From an uncultured Burkholderiales bacterium (GTDB lineage Bacteria > Pseudomonadota > Gammaproteobacteria > Burkholderiales > Burkholderiaceae_C): a stretch of 64,000 nt of DNA. The DNA is taken from positions 1-64,000 of the forward strand of contig CAMFGY010000016.1 of assembly GCA_945952065.1 (NCBI GenBank), written 5' to 3'. Shown piece by piece: positions 45,251 through 54,013 of the stretch. Made by a program: the position numbers and the translations under genes. Position 1 is the first letter of the stretch. The number at the start of each line of letters is the position of its first letter. The notes under the pieces were generated by a model. That model was not told where the DNA came from and made no database searches. It saw nothing but the letters and a program-made list of their open reading frames with translations.

Positions 45251-46726
45251 ATGAACGCTCGCGACCCTTCGCTGCCACTGCAGCCCGACCAAGCCACGGC
45301 CATCGCCGACTTCGCCTCTCAAGTTTGGGACGATGAGATCGTCCCGGCCCTGACCCAGTACATCGCCATCCCGGCCAAAAGCCCGATGTTTGACGCCGAC
45401 TGGGCCGCGAATGGCCATATCGAGAAAGTGCTGCGCGATGCGGCCAGCTGGGTGGAGAGCAAAAAGGTCGCGGGCCTGAAGTTGGAAGTGGTGCGCCTGC
45501 CGGGCCGCACGCCGGTGATCTTTTTTGAGGTGCCGGCCACCAAGGCCGACAGCACCGACACCATCGTGCTCTACGGCCATCTGGACAAGCAACCCGAGTT
45601 CAGCGGCTGGCGCAATGACTTGGGGCCTTGGACGCCCAAGTATGAAGACGGCAAGCTCTATGGCCGTGGCGGCGCCGACGATGGTTATGCGGTTTACGCT
45701 TCGCTGACCGCCATCATGGCGCTGGACAAACAAGGCATTCCCCGCCCCCGCTGTGTGGGCATCATCGAGACCTGCGAAGAGTCGGGTTCTTACGACTTGC
45801 CGGCCTATCTGGATGTCTTGAAAGACCGTTTGGGCCAGGTGTCTTTGGTGGTCTGCCTGGACTCGGGCGCGGGTGACTACAACCAATTGTGGCTGACCAC
45901 CTCGCTGCGCGGCATGGTCAGTGGCGTGCTCAAAGTCGAGGTTCTGACCGAAGGCATCCATTCGGGCGACGGCTCTGGCGTGGTGCCCTCGAGCTTTCGC
46001 ATCATGCGCCAGGTCTTGGACCGTTTGGAAGACGCCAAGACCGGCCGGCTCTTGCCGGAAAGCTTCCATTGCGAGATCCCCAGCAATCGCATCGAGCAAG
46101 CCCAAGCCACGGCGGCGATCCTGAAAGACGAAGTCTATAAACGCCTGCCCTGGGCCTGCGGTGCCGACGGTGGCCCAGTCTTGCCGATGACGGCTGAGCC
46201 GGTCGAGGTGCTGCTGAACCGCACATGGCGGCCGACCTTGTCGGTGACCGGCGTGGAGGGCTTCCCGGCGTTGAACAATGCTGGCAATGTCTTGCGGCCC
46301 TTCACGGCGTTCAAGCTCTCGCTGCGCCTGCCGCCCCTGGTGGATGGCAATGAAGCCGCGCTGCGCCTGAAGGCCTTGTTGGAGGACAACGCGCCCTACA
46401 ACGCCAAGGTGACTTTCGTGCCCGATGGTCGTGCAGGAGCTTATGGCGCCACCGGCTGGAACACGCCCGATCTGTCACCCTGGCTGAGCCAGGCTTTGAA
46501 CCAGGCCAGTGAAACCCATTTCGGCGCGCCGGTGGGTTACATCGGCCAGGGCGGCACGATTCCCTTGATGAGCATGCTGCAAAAAGGCTTCCCGGCGGCC
46601 CAGATGATGGTCTGCGGCGTGCTCGGCCCCAAGAGCAATGCCCATGGTCCCAACGAATTCCTGCATGTGCCCTATGGCAAGCGCTTGACCGCCGCCGTGG
46701 CGCAGGTGATGGCCGCCCATCCTTGA
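45251..46726 (+). CDS. M20-family metallopeptidase (dipeptidase-like)
   Basis: 491 residues. Metal-binding residues of the M20 catalytic domain are visible: His in LYGHLDKQPE, Asp in GRGGADDGYAVY, the Glu pair in ETCEESGSYD, Asp in VCLDSGAGD and a final His in NEFLHVPYG. The lid/dimerisation domain spans about residues 210-390. It probably removes amino acids from dipeptides in the cytoplasm. It is a single gene and ends at a terminator at 46763-46787. Confidence 0.9.
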   Translation: MNARDPSLPLQPDQATAIADFASQVWDDEIVPALTQYIAIPAKSPMFDADWAANGHIEKVLRDAASWVESKKVAGLKLEVVRLPGRTPVIFFEVPATKADSTDTIVLYGHLDKQPEFSGWRNDLGPWTPKYEDGKLYGRGGADDGYAVYASLTAIMALDKQGIPRPRCVGIIETCEESGSYDLPAYLDVLKDRLGQVSLVVCLDSGAGDYNQLWLTTSLRGMVSGVLKVEVLTEGIHSGDGSGVVPSSFRIMRQVLDRLEDAKTGRLLPESFHCEIPSNRIEQAQATAAILKDEVYKRLPWACGADGGPVLPMTAEPVEVLLNRTWRPTLSVTGVEGFPALNNAGNVLRPFTAFKLSLRLPPLVDGNEAALRLKALLEDNAPYNAKVTFVPDGRAGAYGATGWNTPDLSPWLSQALNQASETHFGAPVGYIGQGGTIPLMSMLQKGFPAAQMMVCGVLGPKSNAHGPNEFLHVPYGKRLTAAVAQVMAAHP

Positions 46727-46762
46727 AGGCGAGTCGGTAGAGGGCCAGTAGGCTCCAGGAGA

Positions 46763-46787
46763 AAGGCGGCCAGAGGCCGCCTTTTTT
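46763..46787 (+). terminator. intrinsic terminator after M20 peptidase
   Basis: AAGGCGGCC-AGA-GGCCGCCTT forms a nine-base-pair stem followed by TTTT. It stands between the convergent peptidase and amgK genes and fits the plus-strand transcript best. Confidence 0.88.
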
Positions 46788-46800
46788 GACCTGTTTGAAC

Positions 46801-47850
46801 TTAACGCAGGGTGAACGAGGTCTCGACCATGGTTCCTTGCAGGTCTTGCAGCAAATGGGTCAGCGGTGAAAGCTGCACATAGCGCGTGCTGACCTTGATG
46901 GCGTAGGCGAAAAAGCGCGGCAGGTCTTCGGCATAGCTGGGCTTGCCGTCGCGGTGCTTGAGGCGGCAAAAAATCCCCAGGATCTTCAGGTGGCGCTGCA
47001 AGCCTGTCCATTCCAGCTGTTGCCAGAACTCGCCGAAGTCGGCATTGATGGGCAGGCCAAGCTTGCGCGCTTGTTCCCAGTAACGAACGGCCCAGTCCAA
47101 CTCCTGCTCTTCGTCCCAAGAAATGAAGGTGTCGCGCAAGAGTGAGACGAGGTCGTAGCTGATCGGGCCTGCCACGGCGTCTTGGAAGTCGAGAATGCCG
47201 GGGCTGGCGCTGGCCGGTTCGCACACCATCAAATTGCGCGGCATGTAGTCCCGGTGCATGGCGATGCGGGGCTGGTCGAGCATGTTTTTGACCAGCACAT
47301 CGCAAGCATGGGCCCACCACTTTTGCTGGGTTTCGCTCCAGCTGCGGCCGTACTCGCGCTGCACACACCAGTCGACAAAGATCTGCAACTCGCGCCGGAT
47401 GAAGGCCTCGTCATAGACCGGCAGGCGGCTGGCGTCCATCTTCAGCTGCCACTGCAGCAGCGTTTGGGTGGCGGCACGCATCAGCCGGTCCGCCTCGGCC
47501 GGTGTGGCGGCTTGCAGGGCCTTCAGATAGGTCAGATCGCCCAAGTCTTCGAGCAGCAAAAAGCCTTGCGCTGCATCAGCAGCGTGAACAGCGGGTGCAT
47601 GCAAGCCGAGCTGCGCCATCTGTGCGGCGATTTCGATGAAGGAGGTGCAAGAGCCCGCTTCGGGCGGCGCATCCATGATGATGAAGCTTGGGCCGGCCTC
47701 GGCCTGGATGCGCAAATAGCGCCGGGCGCTGGCGTCCGCGCTGGCAATGGCGAGGGTTTCAAGACGCAGTCCATGGCGGCTTTGCAGGCTTTGCAGCCAG
47801 GCCTCCAAGCGGTGCTTGCGTTGTTCGTCTGGCCAGGGGATGGAATTCAT
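46801..47850 (-). CDS. amgK: anomeric N-acetylmuramate/N-acetylglucosamine kinase
   Basis: 349 residues from ATG 47850. An aminoglycoside-phosphotransferase-like fold with catalytic HRDYMPRNLMV (Brenner motif) and metal-binding ILDFQDAVAGPISYDLVSLLRD. The N-terminal lobe has SADASARRYLRI and FIIMDAPPE, typical of AmgK. In pseudomonads and relatives AmgK phosphorylates recycled MurNAc and sits next to lptD, as here. Its usual partner murU (a nucleotidyltransferase) does not follow; a convergent peptidase gene does. It is divergent from lptD. Confidence 0.87.
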   Translation of the reverse strand: MNSIPWPDEQRKHRLEAWLQSLQSRHGLRLETLAIASADASARRYLRIQAEAGPSFIIMDAPPEAGSCTSFIEIAAQMAQLGLHAPAVHAADAAQGFLLLEDLGDLTYLKALQAATPAEADRLMRAATQTLLQWQLKMDASRLPVYDEAFIRRELQIFVDWCVQREYGRSWSETQQKWWAHACDVLVKNMLDQPRIAMHRDYMPRNLMVCEPASASPGILDFQDAVAGPISYDLVSLLRDTFISWDEEQELDWAVRYWEQARKLGLPINADFGEFWQQLEWTGLQRHLKILGIFCRLKHRDGKPSYAEDLPRFFAYAIKVSTRYVQLSPLTHLLQDLQGTMVETSFTLR

Positions 47851-48067
47851 GCGGGGCGCTTCTCGGGTCGGTGTCGAGCCCGCAGCTCTCGCTGTCGGCC
47901 TCATGGATAATGGATTTTACAAACCGCTGGCTCCAGGGCGGCGATCCGCTCGATGCGCGGATGCGCAGTCCGGCTGCGCCCAACTCAATCAGTCTCTTTC
48001 TTATCAGCCGCTTGCCGACGCTGTGCCGCGCCCCTTGTCAACGTTTGCTTTCAACGTCATCGCTGGA

Positions 48068-50518
48068 TTGTTCCGCTCAGCGCCTGCTGCATGCACCCCA
48101 AGGAAACTGCGGCGGGCTTGGCCCTGCTTGACTGCGCTTTGCTTGTGCGCGCCCGGCTGGGCCTTGGCTCAGCAGGCGCCAAGCCCGGGCTGGGCCAGCG
48201 CCGACAAACTCAAGCTCAAACCGGCCCGGACCCTGAGCAGCCCCAGTCAGGGGGAGAGCAAACCGGCACTGGTGCTGAGTTCCCAGCGCTTGAATTCGCG
48301 CCTGGATGGAGAAATGCAGGCCGAGGGCGAGGCCGAGCTTCGCTATGGCGATCTGCGGGTTCGGGCCAAGAGCTTGCGTTATGAATCGGTAGAAGACTTG
48401 GCCACGGCGCGTGGTGAGGTCGAAGTCAGCCGGGCGGGCAATGTATTCCAGGGCCCGGAGTTGCAGCTCTACCTCAAGCGCTTTGAGGGCGAGTTTCTCA
48501 ATCCCAGCTACTTCTTCTCGCTGACCGGCGGCGGTGGCCATGCGGCCAAGGTCAGTTTTGATGGGCCGGCCAATATTCAGGCGCAGGACGGCACCTACAG
48601 CAGCTGCCCAGTCAACGAAGACGGCTCACCGCTGGCCTGGGAGGTGACGGCGCGGCAGCTGGACATGAATTTCGAGGCCAATGAGGGTGTGGCCACCGGG
48701 GCGATGTTGCGCTTTTATGGGGTGCCGATCTTGCCGGTGCCGGTCTTGTCCTTCCCGCTCGGAGGTGGTCGCAAGTCCGGCTGGCTGGCTCCGAATATGG
48801 GCTTCGGCAACCGCAGTGGCGTGGAATTCGGCATGCCCTACTACTGGAATATTGCGCCGCAACGGGATGCGACCTTCACGCCCTATTTGATGTCGCGCCG
48901 CGGCGCCGGCTTGGACAGTGAGTTCCGCTACTTGGAGCCCGAACACAGCGGCAAGCTGAACCTGGCATGGTTGCCCAATGACCGCCTCGCTGGCGATGCG
49001 CGCTGGGCGCTCAATCTGGATCATCAGGGCTCGGTGGGGCAGAACTGGCACTACAAACTGCGCGCCGAACGAGTCTCTGACAACAATTACTGGAAGGATC
49101 TGCCGGACCGCATGCAGAGCCAGACCGAACGTTTGCTGGCCACCGATCTGCAGTTCAGCCGTTTGCGGCAGTCCACCTGGGGCGACGCCTACAGCTACGC
49201 GCGTGTGCAGCGTTGGCAGGTCTTGCAGGAACTGGATTCCCCGATTCAGGCGCCTTACCAGCGTTCGCCGCAAATCGGCGTGCGTTTGACCACGGCCGCT
49301 GACGATGCGGTGTTCGAGGGCTTCCGGCCCTGGGGTCGCAAGGCGCGGCTGGAGGGCTCGGTCGAACTCGAATACAACCGTTTTGATTTACCGGGCCATG
49401 CGCGGCTGCAGAGTTTTCAGTCCAGCGCTGCACCGACCGGGCAGCGCGCGCATATGTTGGCGCATATCAGCGCGCCACTGGGCGGAGCGGCTTGGTGGTT
49501 GATCCCGCGGGTGGCGGTCAATGCCGCGTACTACAAGTTGGACCAGGTGCAAGCGGATGGCCGCAGCAGCATGGGCCGAACCGTGCCCACCTTCAGCCTG
49601 GACCATGGCTGGATTTTCGAGCGCGACACCTCTTGGCTGGGCCGCTCGCTCTTGCAGACTTTGGAGCCCCGGGTGCTCTATGTGAACACCTTGTATCGGG
49701 CGCAGGACAACTTCCCCAAATTTGACTCGGCGCCCAAAGACTTTAACTTCGACTCCATCTACACAGCCAACCAGTTCTCGGGCATTGACCGGGTCTCAGA
49801 CAGCCATCAGCTGACCGCCGGCGCAGTCAGCCGCTGGGTCAACCCTGCGCAAGGCGATGAGGTCTTGCGGCTCGGCTTGGTGCAGCGCTATTTGTTCCGC
49901 GATCAATTGGTCACGCCCAATGACAAGCCGCTGACCCAGCGTTTCTCGGATTTGCTGCTGCTCGGCGCTGTGCACCTGGACGCCAAGTGGTGGTTGGACG
50001 GCACGATTCAGTTCAATCCCGATGAGAACCGCTCGGTGCGAACCATCATGCGAGCTCGCTATTCACCGGGCCCCTTCCGCACCATCAGCACGGCCTATCG
50101 TTTGGCCCGTGGGCAAGCGGTGCAATCGGGGGCCAGTGGGCTGGAAGGCCAGAGTGAACAGCTGGAGTTGGCTTGGCAATGGCCTTTGTACGGGCAGGGC
50201 AGCGCCAAGCGAGAGGCCGGCAACTGCGGTGGAGCCTGGTACAGCGCCGGCCGCTTGCAATACAGCTTGGTGGACAGAAAGCTGACCGATTCTGTGCTCG
50301 GCTTTGAGTACGACTCGGGCTGCTGGATCTTGCGTTTTGGTGTGGAACGGCTCTCGGCCGGCCGCGCCGAAACCAATACGCGTTTGATGCTGCAAATGGA
50401 ACTGGTGGGCCTGTCCCAACTGGGCTCCAATGCGCTCAATGTCTTGAGGGACAATATCCCCGGTTACCGACGCCTGAGCTCTGATCGCTCGGCAAGCCTT
50501 GAAGCTCCCTATGACTGA
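48068..50518 (+). CDS. lptD: LPS-assembly protein LptD
   Basis: 816 residues if started at TTG 48068; the frame is open from 47747. An ATG at 47903 would put the signal peptide about 70 residues in, and GTG 48023 or TTG 48035 are other choices. A later start also leaves room for promoters shared with amgK. The signal peptide is RKLRRAWPCLTALCLCAPGWALAQ. An N-terminal OstA-like jellyroll (residues 50-180) is followed by the large beta-barrel. Cys in YSSCPVNEDG, GNCGGAW and DSGCWI may form the interdomain disulfides. With LptE it inserts LPS into the outer leaflet. The surA gene overlaps its end. Confidence 0.92.
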   Translation: MFRSAPAACTPRKLRRAWPCLTALCLCAPGWALAQQAPSPGWASADKLKLKPARTLSSPSQGESKPALVLSSQRLNSRLDGEMQAEGEAELRYGDLRVRAKSLRYESVEDLATARGEVEVSRAGNVFQGPELQLYLKRFEGEFLNPSYFFSLTGGGGHAAKVSFDGPANIQAQDGTYSSCPVNEDGSPLAWEVTARQLDMNFEANEGVATGAMLRFYGVPILPVPVLSFPLGGGRKSGWLAPNMGFGNRSGVEFGMPYYWNIAPQRDATFTPYLMSRRGAGLDSEFRYLEPEHSGKLNLAWLPNDRLAGDARWALNLDHQGSVGQNWHYKLRAERVSDNNYWKDLPDRMQSQTERLLATDLQFSRLRQSTWGDAYSYARVQRWQVLQELDSPIQAPYQRSPQIGVRLTTAADDAVFEGFRPWGRKARLEGSVELEYNRFDLPGHARLQSFQSSAAPTGQRAHMLAHISAPLGGAAWWLIPRVAVNAAYYKLDQVQADGRSSMGRTVPTFSLDHGWIFERDTSWLGRSLLQTLEPRVLYVNTLYRAQDNFPKFDSAPKDFNFDSIYTANQFSGIDRVSDSHQLTAGAVSRWVNPAQGDEVLRLGLVQRYLFRDQLVTPNDKPLTQRFSDLLLLGAVHLDAKWWLDGTIQFNPDENRSVRTIMRARYSPGPFRTISTAYRLARGQAVQSGASGLEGQSEQLELAWQWPLYGQGSAKREAGNCGGAWYSAGRLQYSLVDRKLTDSVLGFEYDSGCWILRFGVERLSAGRAETNTRLMLQMELVGLSQLGSNALNVLRDNIPGYRRLSSDRSASLEAPYD

Positions 50519-51842
50519 TATGTCGATTCGATCCCTGACTCTGCTTGGCTCTTTCTTCCTGCTTGGCCTGCAGGCCAGCCAGCCGGCTTGGGCTCAGCAG
50601 CGAGCCTTCGACCTGAAGCCGGGTGACTACATCGCTGCGGTGGTCAACCAAGACGTGGTGGCCGCCAGCGAAGTGGTGCAGCGTAAAGCCCGCATGTTGG
50701 AGGAAGCCCGGCGGCGTGGCGAAACCATGCCGGACTCCACCGCGATTCACAAGCAGGCGCTGGAGGCCTTGATCGAAGATCGGGTGCAAGTGACCTACGC
50801 ACGCGAAGCCGGCGGCAAGGTGGACGAGCCCGAGTTGGACCGGGTGGTGGCCAATGTGGCGGCGCAGAACAAGCTGACCATGGCGCAGTTGCTGGAGCGA
50901 CTCAAGCAAGACGGCACCGACTACCGGACCTTCCGCGAAGGTTTGCGCGACCAGATGATGTCTGAGCGGGTGCGCGAGCGTGAAGTGCAGGGTCGCATCC
51001 GCATCACCGATGGCGAGATTGACAAATATCTGGAGCAGCGCCGCGAAAAACTGCAGGGCTCCGGTCAAATGAATCTGGCACAAATTCTGGTCAAGGTGTC
51101 TGAGGGCGCCAGCGAAACCGTGGTGGCCGAGCGTCAAGCCAAGGCCGAGCAAGCGCTGGCGCGTGCGCTTGCCGGTGAAGATTTCGCTAAATTGGCCAAA
51201 GAGCTGTCTGACGATGCCAGCAAAGAACGCGGCGGTGAGTTCGGCATGCGGCCGGCCGATCGTTTGCCGGATTTGTTTGTCGAAGCCGTCAAAGGCTTGA
51301 GCAAAGGGCAGGTGAGCGCCAAAGTGCTGCGCTCGGGGGCAGGCTTTCATGTCTTGAAATTGGTGGACCGCGAAGGTTCGGGCTCCATGACCACGGTGAT
51401 GCAAACCCGTGCGCGCCATGTGCTGCTGCGCCCCTCGGCGCAATTGACCCAAGAAGTGGCGGCGCGGCGCTTGGCCGAGTTCAAACGTGCCATCGAGTCG
51501 GGTCGTACCAGTTTCGAGGCGGTTGCCCGTGAGAACTCAGAAGACGGCAGCGCACCCGAAGGCGGCGATCTGGGCTGGATGTCGCCCGGTGCTTTTGTGC
51601 CCGAGTTTGAGCAGGCCATGAATGCCTTGCCGGTTGGCGGCATTTCCGACCCCGTGCCTTCGCGCTTTGGCCTGCACCTGATCCAGGTGCAAGATCGCCG
51701 TTCGGTCGAAATCGAGATGAAGCAGTTGCGTGAGCAAGCGCGCGCTGCTTTGCGCGAAAGCAAGTACGAAGAGGCCTATCTGGACTGGGTCAAAGACTTG
51801 CGCGCACGGGCTTACGTCGAAGTGCGTGAGTGGTTGGACTGA
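50511..51842 (+). CDS. surA: periplasmic chaperone / peptidyl-prolyl isomerase SurA
   Basis: 443 residues from ATG 50511, which overlaps the lptD stop; ATG 50520 and TTG 50499 are alternatives. A signal peptide ([21 protein letters not shown]) is followed by the SurA N-domain. Two parvulin domains follow at about residues 180-290 ([29 protein letters not shown]) and 295-405 ([45 protein letters not shown]). It escorts unfolded outer-membrane proteins, including LptD, through the periplasm. The lptD-surA-rsmA order is conserved in proteobacteria. Confidence 0.95.
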   Translation: MTDMSIRSLTLLGSFFLLGLQASQPAWAQQRAFDLKPGDYIAAVVNQDVVAASEVVQRKARMLEEARRRGETMPDSTAIHKQALEALIEDRVQVTYAREAGGKVDEPELDRVVANVAAQNKLTMAQLLERLKQDGTDYRTFREGLRDQMMSERVREREVQGRIRITDGEIDKYLEQRREKLQGSGQMNLAQILVKVSEGASETVVAERQAKAEQALARALAGEDFAKLAKELSDDASKERGGEFGMRPADRLPDLFVEAVKGLSKGQVSAKVLRSGAGFHVLKLVDREGSGSMTTVMQTRARHVLLRPSAQLTQEVAARRLAEFKRAIESGRTSFEAVARENSEDGSAPEGGDLGWMSPGAFVPEFEQAMNALPVGGISDPVPSRFGLHLIQVQDRRSVEIEMKQLREQARAALRESKYEEAYLDWVKDLRARAYVEVREWLD

Positions 51843-51852
51843 GGGCGGCTGC

Positions 51853-52611
51853 GTGGCACAACATATTGCACGCAAGCGTTTCGGTCAGCATTTTCTGACC
51901 GATGTGCACATCATCGAGTCGATCGTCGACGCCATCGGCCCGCGCGCCGGTGAGGCCTTGGTGGAGATCGGCCCGGGTTTGGGCGCCATGACCCTGCCAC
52001 TGCTGCAGCGCATCCAGCCTTTCACCGTTATCGAGCTCGACCGTGATTTGGCGGCCAAGCTGCGCCAGCAAAGTGGGCTGGAGGTGATCGAGTCCGATGT
52101 CTTGAAGGTCGACTTCGCAGCGCTGGCAGCGGCCAAGGGGCAAAAGCTGCGCGTGGTGGGCAATCTCCCCTACAACATCTCCACACCGATTCTGTTTCAC
52201 CTGCTGGGCTTTGTGGACCATGTGGTGGACCAGCACTTCATGCTGCAAAAAGAAGTGGTGGACCGGATGGCGGCGTCGCCGGGCTGCAAGGACTATGGGC
52301 GGCTGACCGTGATGCTGCAATGGCGCTATGCCATCGAGTCGGTGCTGGATGTGCCGCCTGCTGCCTTTGACCCGCCGCCGCGGGTGGATTCCGCCATTGT
52401 TCGCATGCAGCCCTATGCGCAGCCGCCGCAGCTGGATGCGCAGCTGTTTTCAGAGATGGTGGCGGCCGCTTTCTCGCAGCGCCGTAAGCTGCTGCGCCAC
52501 AGTCTGGGTGTGTGGCTCTCAGCACGGGGCTTCAGCGGGCAATTCGATCTGCAGCGCCGCGCCGAGGAAGTGCCAGTTGCTGAGTTTGTCGCGCTCGCTC
52601 AGGCGCTTTAA
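51853..52611 (+). CDS. rsmA: 16S rRNA dimethyladenosine transferase
   Basis: 252 residues from GTG 51853 (GAGGGCGG upstream), ten bases after the surA stop. It starts with the family motif [14 protein letters not shown]. The SAM-binding [15 protein letters not shown] and the adenine-binding [15 protein letters not shown] follow, with a helical C-terminal domain for rRNA recognition. It dimethylates two adjacent adenines in helix 45 of 16S rRNA during 30S maturation. The pdxA gene that often sits in this cluster is missing. A bidirectional terminator follows. Confidence 0.96.
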   Translation: MAQHIARKRFGQHFLTDVHIIESIVDAIGPRAGEALVEIGPGLGAMTLPLLQRIQPFTVIELDRDLAAKLRQQSGLEVIESDVLKVDFAALAAAKGQKLRVVGNLPYNISTPILFHLLGFVDHVVDQHFMLQKEVVDRMAASPGCKDYGRLTVMLQWRYAIESVLDVPPAAFDPPPRVDSAIVRMQPYAQPPQLDAQLFSEMVAAAFSQRRKLLRHSLGVWLSARGFSGQFDLQRRAEEVPVAEFVALAQAL

Positions 52612-52658
52612 GTCGCGCCAGCAGGCGCACCGGCTTGATCAGCCGGCCCGCAAGTACA

Positions 52659-52688
52659 AAAAAAGGGAGCCCGAGAGCTCCCTTTTTT
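52659..52688. terminator. bidirectional intrinsic terminator after rsmA
   Basis: A-tract plus GGGAGC (52659-52670) pairs with GCTCCC plus T-tract (52677-52688) around CCGAGA. It has the symmetric A-stem-T form and can end both the rsmA transcript and the minus-strand barstar-side transcript. Confidence 0.9.
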
Positions 52689-52712
52689 GGGGTTTGTATG
52701 CTGGATGCCAGA

Positions 52713-52904
52713 TCAGGCGGCGCTGAGCCACATGGCGGTATCGAACGCGCTGCTCATCATCGGCATATTCATGCCGAAGTTGGCGTTGGCGGCAGCTTTG
52801 GAGTTCTTGGCTGCAGGCTTGGCGGCTACAGCGGCGGCTTCTTCGGTAGCCCGCTCCCAGGACGTATTGTCTTGAGAGCGGGCTACTGAAAAGAATAGAA
52901 GCAC
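52713..52904 (-). CDS. small unrecognised open reading frame downstream of barstar
   Basis: 63 codons from GTG 52904, overlapping the barstar stop region by 22 bases. The distal part reads as plausible protein with local codon habits (EEAAAVAAKPAAKNSKAAANANFGMNMPMMSS and on). It is Ala/Lys-rich and then Met-rich, ending FDTAMWLSAA just before the terminator. The first 20 codons run through a 41-base hairpin (52846-52886), so the true N-terminus is doubtful. It may be a real small protein or the 3' remnant of a gene that the RNase/barstar cassette displaced. No function assigned. Confidence 0.3.
   Translation of the reverse strand: MLLFFSVARSQDNTSWERATEEAAAVAAKPAAKNSKAAANANFGMNMPMMSSAFDTAMWLSAA
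52846..52886. repeat. 11-bp inverted repeat at the end of barstar gene
   Basis: GTAGCCCGCTC (52846-52856) and GAGCGGGCTAC (52876-52886) are perfect inverted repeats separated by 19 bases. The right arm contains the barstar stop codon on the minus strand. No T-run follows, so it is not a typical terminator; it could be an mRNA-stabilising hairpin or a recombination scar. Confidence 0.6.
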
Positions 52905-53278
52905 CTGAACTGAACCTTCCGGTCGGCCCAGTAATCGGCCGCTTCACGGAAGACGTCGAGCAACTGTTCGCGAGCCTCGCGGTCAAACTTGGCGTTGTCA
53001 GGCAACTGCTCAAGTACGACGACAAAGCCGGGCTGTGCGCCGGACTTGTGGACCAGATCGGTCATGCAGTCGTGGAGCGCGTCCAGATTCTTGCCAAAGT
53101 GGGCCGGGAAGAGAAAGGCCTGTGCAATCATCTCCAGCACATCCTGCTTGGACTGTGCTTCGGTCAAATTGGCATACAAGAAATGCTGGCCGGCATCCTG
53201 GGCGGCATGCATCAAGTCCTCTACGCGGTAGGCCCGTATGGCCTGCACGATATTGGGACGGACGGTCTGCAAAAGCAT
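52883..53278 (-). CDS. barstar-family ribonuclease inhibitor
   Basis: 131 residues with the barstar fold near residues 30-125: ANLTEAQSKQDVLEMIAQAFLFPAHFGKNLDALHDCMTDL, where the acidic/aromatic helix that plugs the RNase active site should lie, then FVVVLEQLPDNAKF and a C-terminal DYWADRKVQFRCFYSF. GGAGG lies nine bases before ATG 53278. It is encoded 47 bases downstream of a secreted guanyl-RNase on the same strand. It should remain in the cytoplasm and protect the producer from unexported enzyme. Confidence 0.92.
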   Translation of the reverse strand: MLLQTVRPNIVQAIRAYRVEDLMHAAQDAGQHFLYANLTEAQSKQDVLEMIAQAFLFPAHFGKNLDALHDCMTDLVHKSGAQPGFVVVLEQLPDNAKFDREAREQLLDVFREAADYWADRKVQFRCFYSFQ

Positions 53279-53325
53279 GGTCGCGATCCTCCTATATAGT
53301 CACAGAACTTTTCATCACCGTCGAA

Positions 53326-53751
53326 TCACTGCTCGATGCGTTTGAAGCTCGAATAATGATCGCTGGTGTAATAGCAAACATCAGGATTTGTAGGGGGTTT
53401 GCCTCCGCACACCAATCGTCGAGCTCCGCGGTTGCGGGCGCCTGGCGTTGGGACGGTGTACTCGCGGTAGTAGCCACGTGTCTTGGCGGGGAGCAAGCGT
53501 TCGCGATTGCCAAAAACGATGCCGTCCTTGTCGTACGGAAATGGTCCTCCGGCAAGGATCAGGCGGTGCGTCGTTTGGGCTTCGCGGGGCAGCTTCGACA
53601 AGGCAACCGTTTCGGTCATCGCAGATGACTGATCCGGCGCGGCTACCGACTCTTTGGCCTGCACTTGGACACTGGCGGTCGCCAGCAAAATGCTGGCGAT
53701 GACTGCGTTGCACCAAGTGGACCACAGCGGTGGTCGGGAGAGCAAAGACAC
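53326..53751 (-). CDS. secreted guanyl-specific ribonuclease (RNase Sa/barnase type)
   Basis: 141 residues from GTG 53751, with AGGG seven bases upstream; TTG 53778 is less likely. A signal peptide (VIASILLATASVQVQA) precedes a mature domain that follows the Streptomyces RNase Sa pattern: LPREAQTTHRLILAGGPFPYDKDGIVFGNRE. The catalytic Glu is in YYREYTV, Arg in PGARNRGARR and His in TSDHYSSF, all present. Two Cys (LVCGG and DVCYY) may form a disulfide. It hydrolyses RNA after guanosine outside the cytoplasm, as a nutrient-scavenging or antagonistic toxin. It is paired with the barstar gene just downstream. Confidence 0.93.
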   Translation of the reverse strand: MSLLSRPPLWSTWCNAVIASILLATASVQVQAKESVAAPDQSSAMTETVALSKLPREAQTTHRLILAGGPFPYDKDGIVFGNRERLLPAKTRGYYREYTVPTPGARNRGARRLVCGGKPPTNPDVCYYTSDHYSSFKRIEQ

Positions 53752-53847
53752 GGGATTACCCTGTTCCTGAAAGCGCAATGGTAACGAAAAGGCTTGAAAA
53801 CCTCAAGCGCCCCGCCCCCCTGGGCCTGGGATTCTGGTCATTGTTTG

Positions 53848-53879
53848 TGTGTGCACACATTCCCAATTTATGGTGTCAA
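53848..53879 (-). promoter_or_regulatory. candidate promoter and palindromic operator of the RNase/barstar unit
   Basis: On the minus strand a perfect TTGACA (bases 53874-53879) is followed at about 16-17 bases by a 12-base palindrome TGTGTGCACACA (53848-53859) covering the expected -10 position. The surrounding 53830-53935 is AT-rich compared with the window. The gene start is about 97 bases downstream. The -10 itself is poor, which would fit an activated or repressed promoter. The rest of 53779-54013 shows nothing else I can name. Confidence 0.35.
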
Positions 53880-54013
53880 TGTGTAGTTTTTGTGACCAAG
53901 CGGGGCCCGGTAAGCCCTTACAAACTTTTGTAAATAGCGGCCAAGCCAATGCTCGCACCGCCCCATATTGGTGCGCGATCGGCGGGCTTGCGAGGCCGGA
54001 TTTTCTTTGAAAC

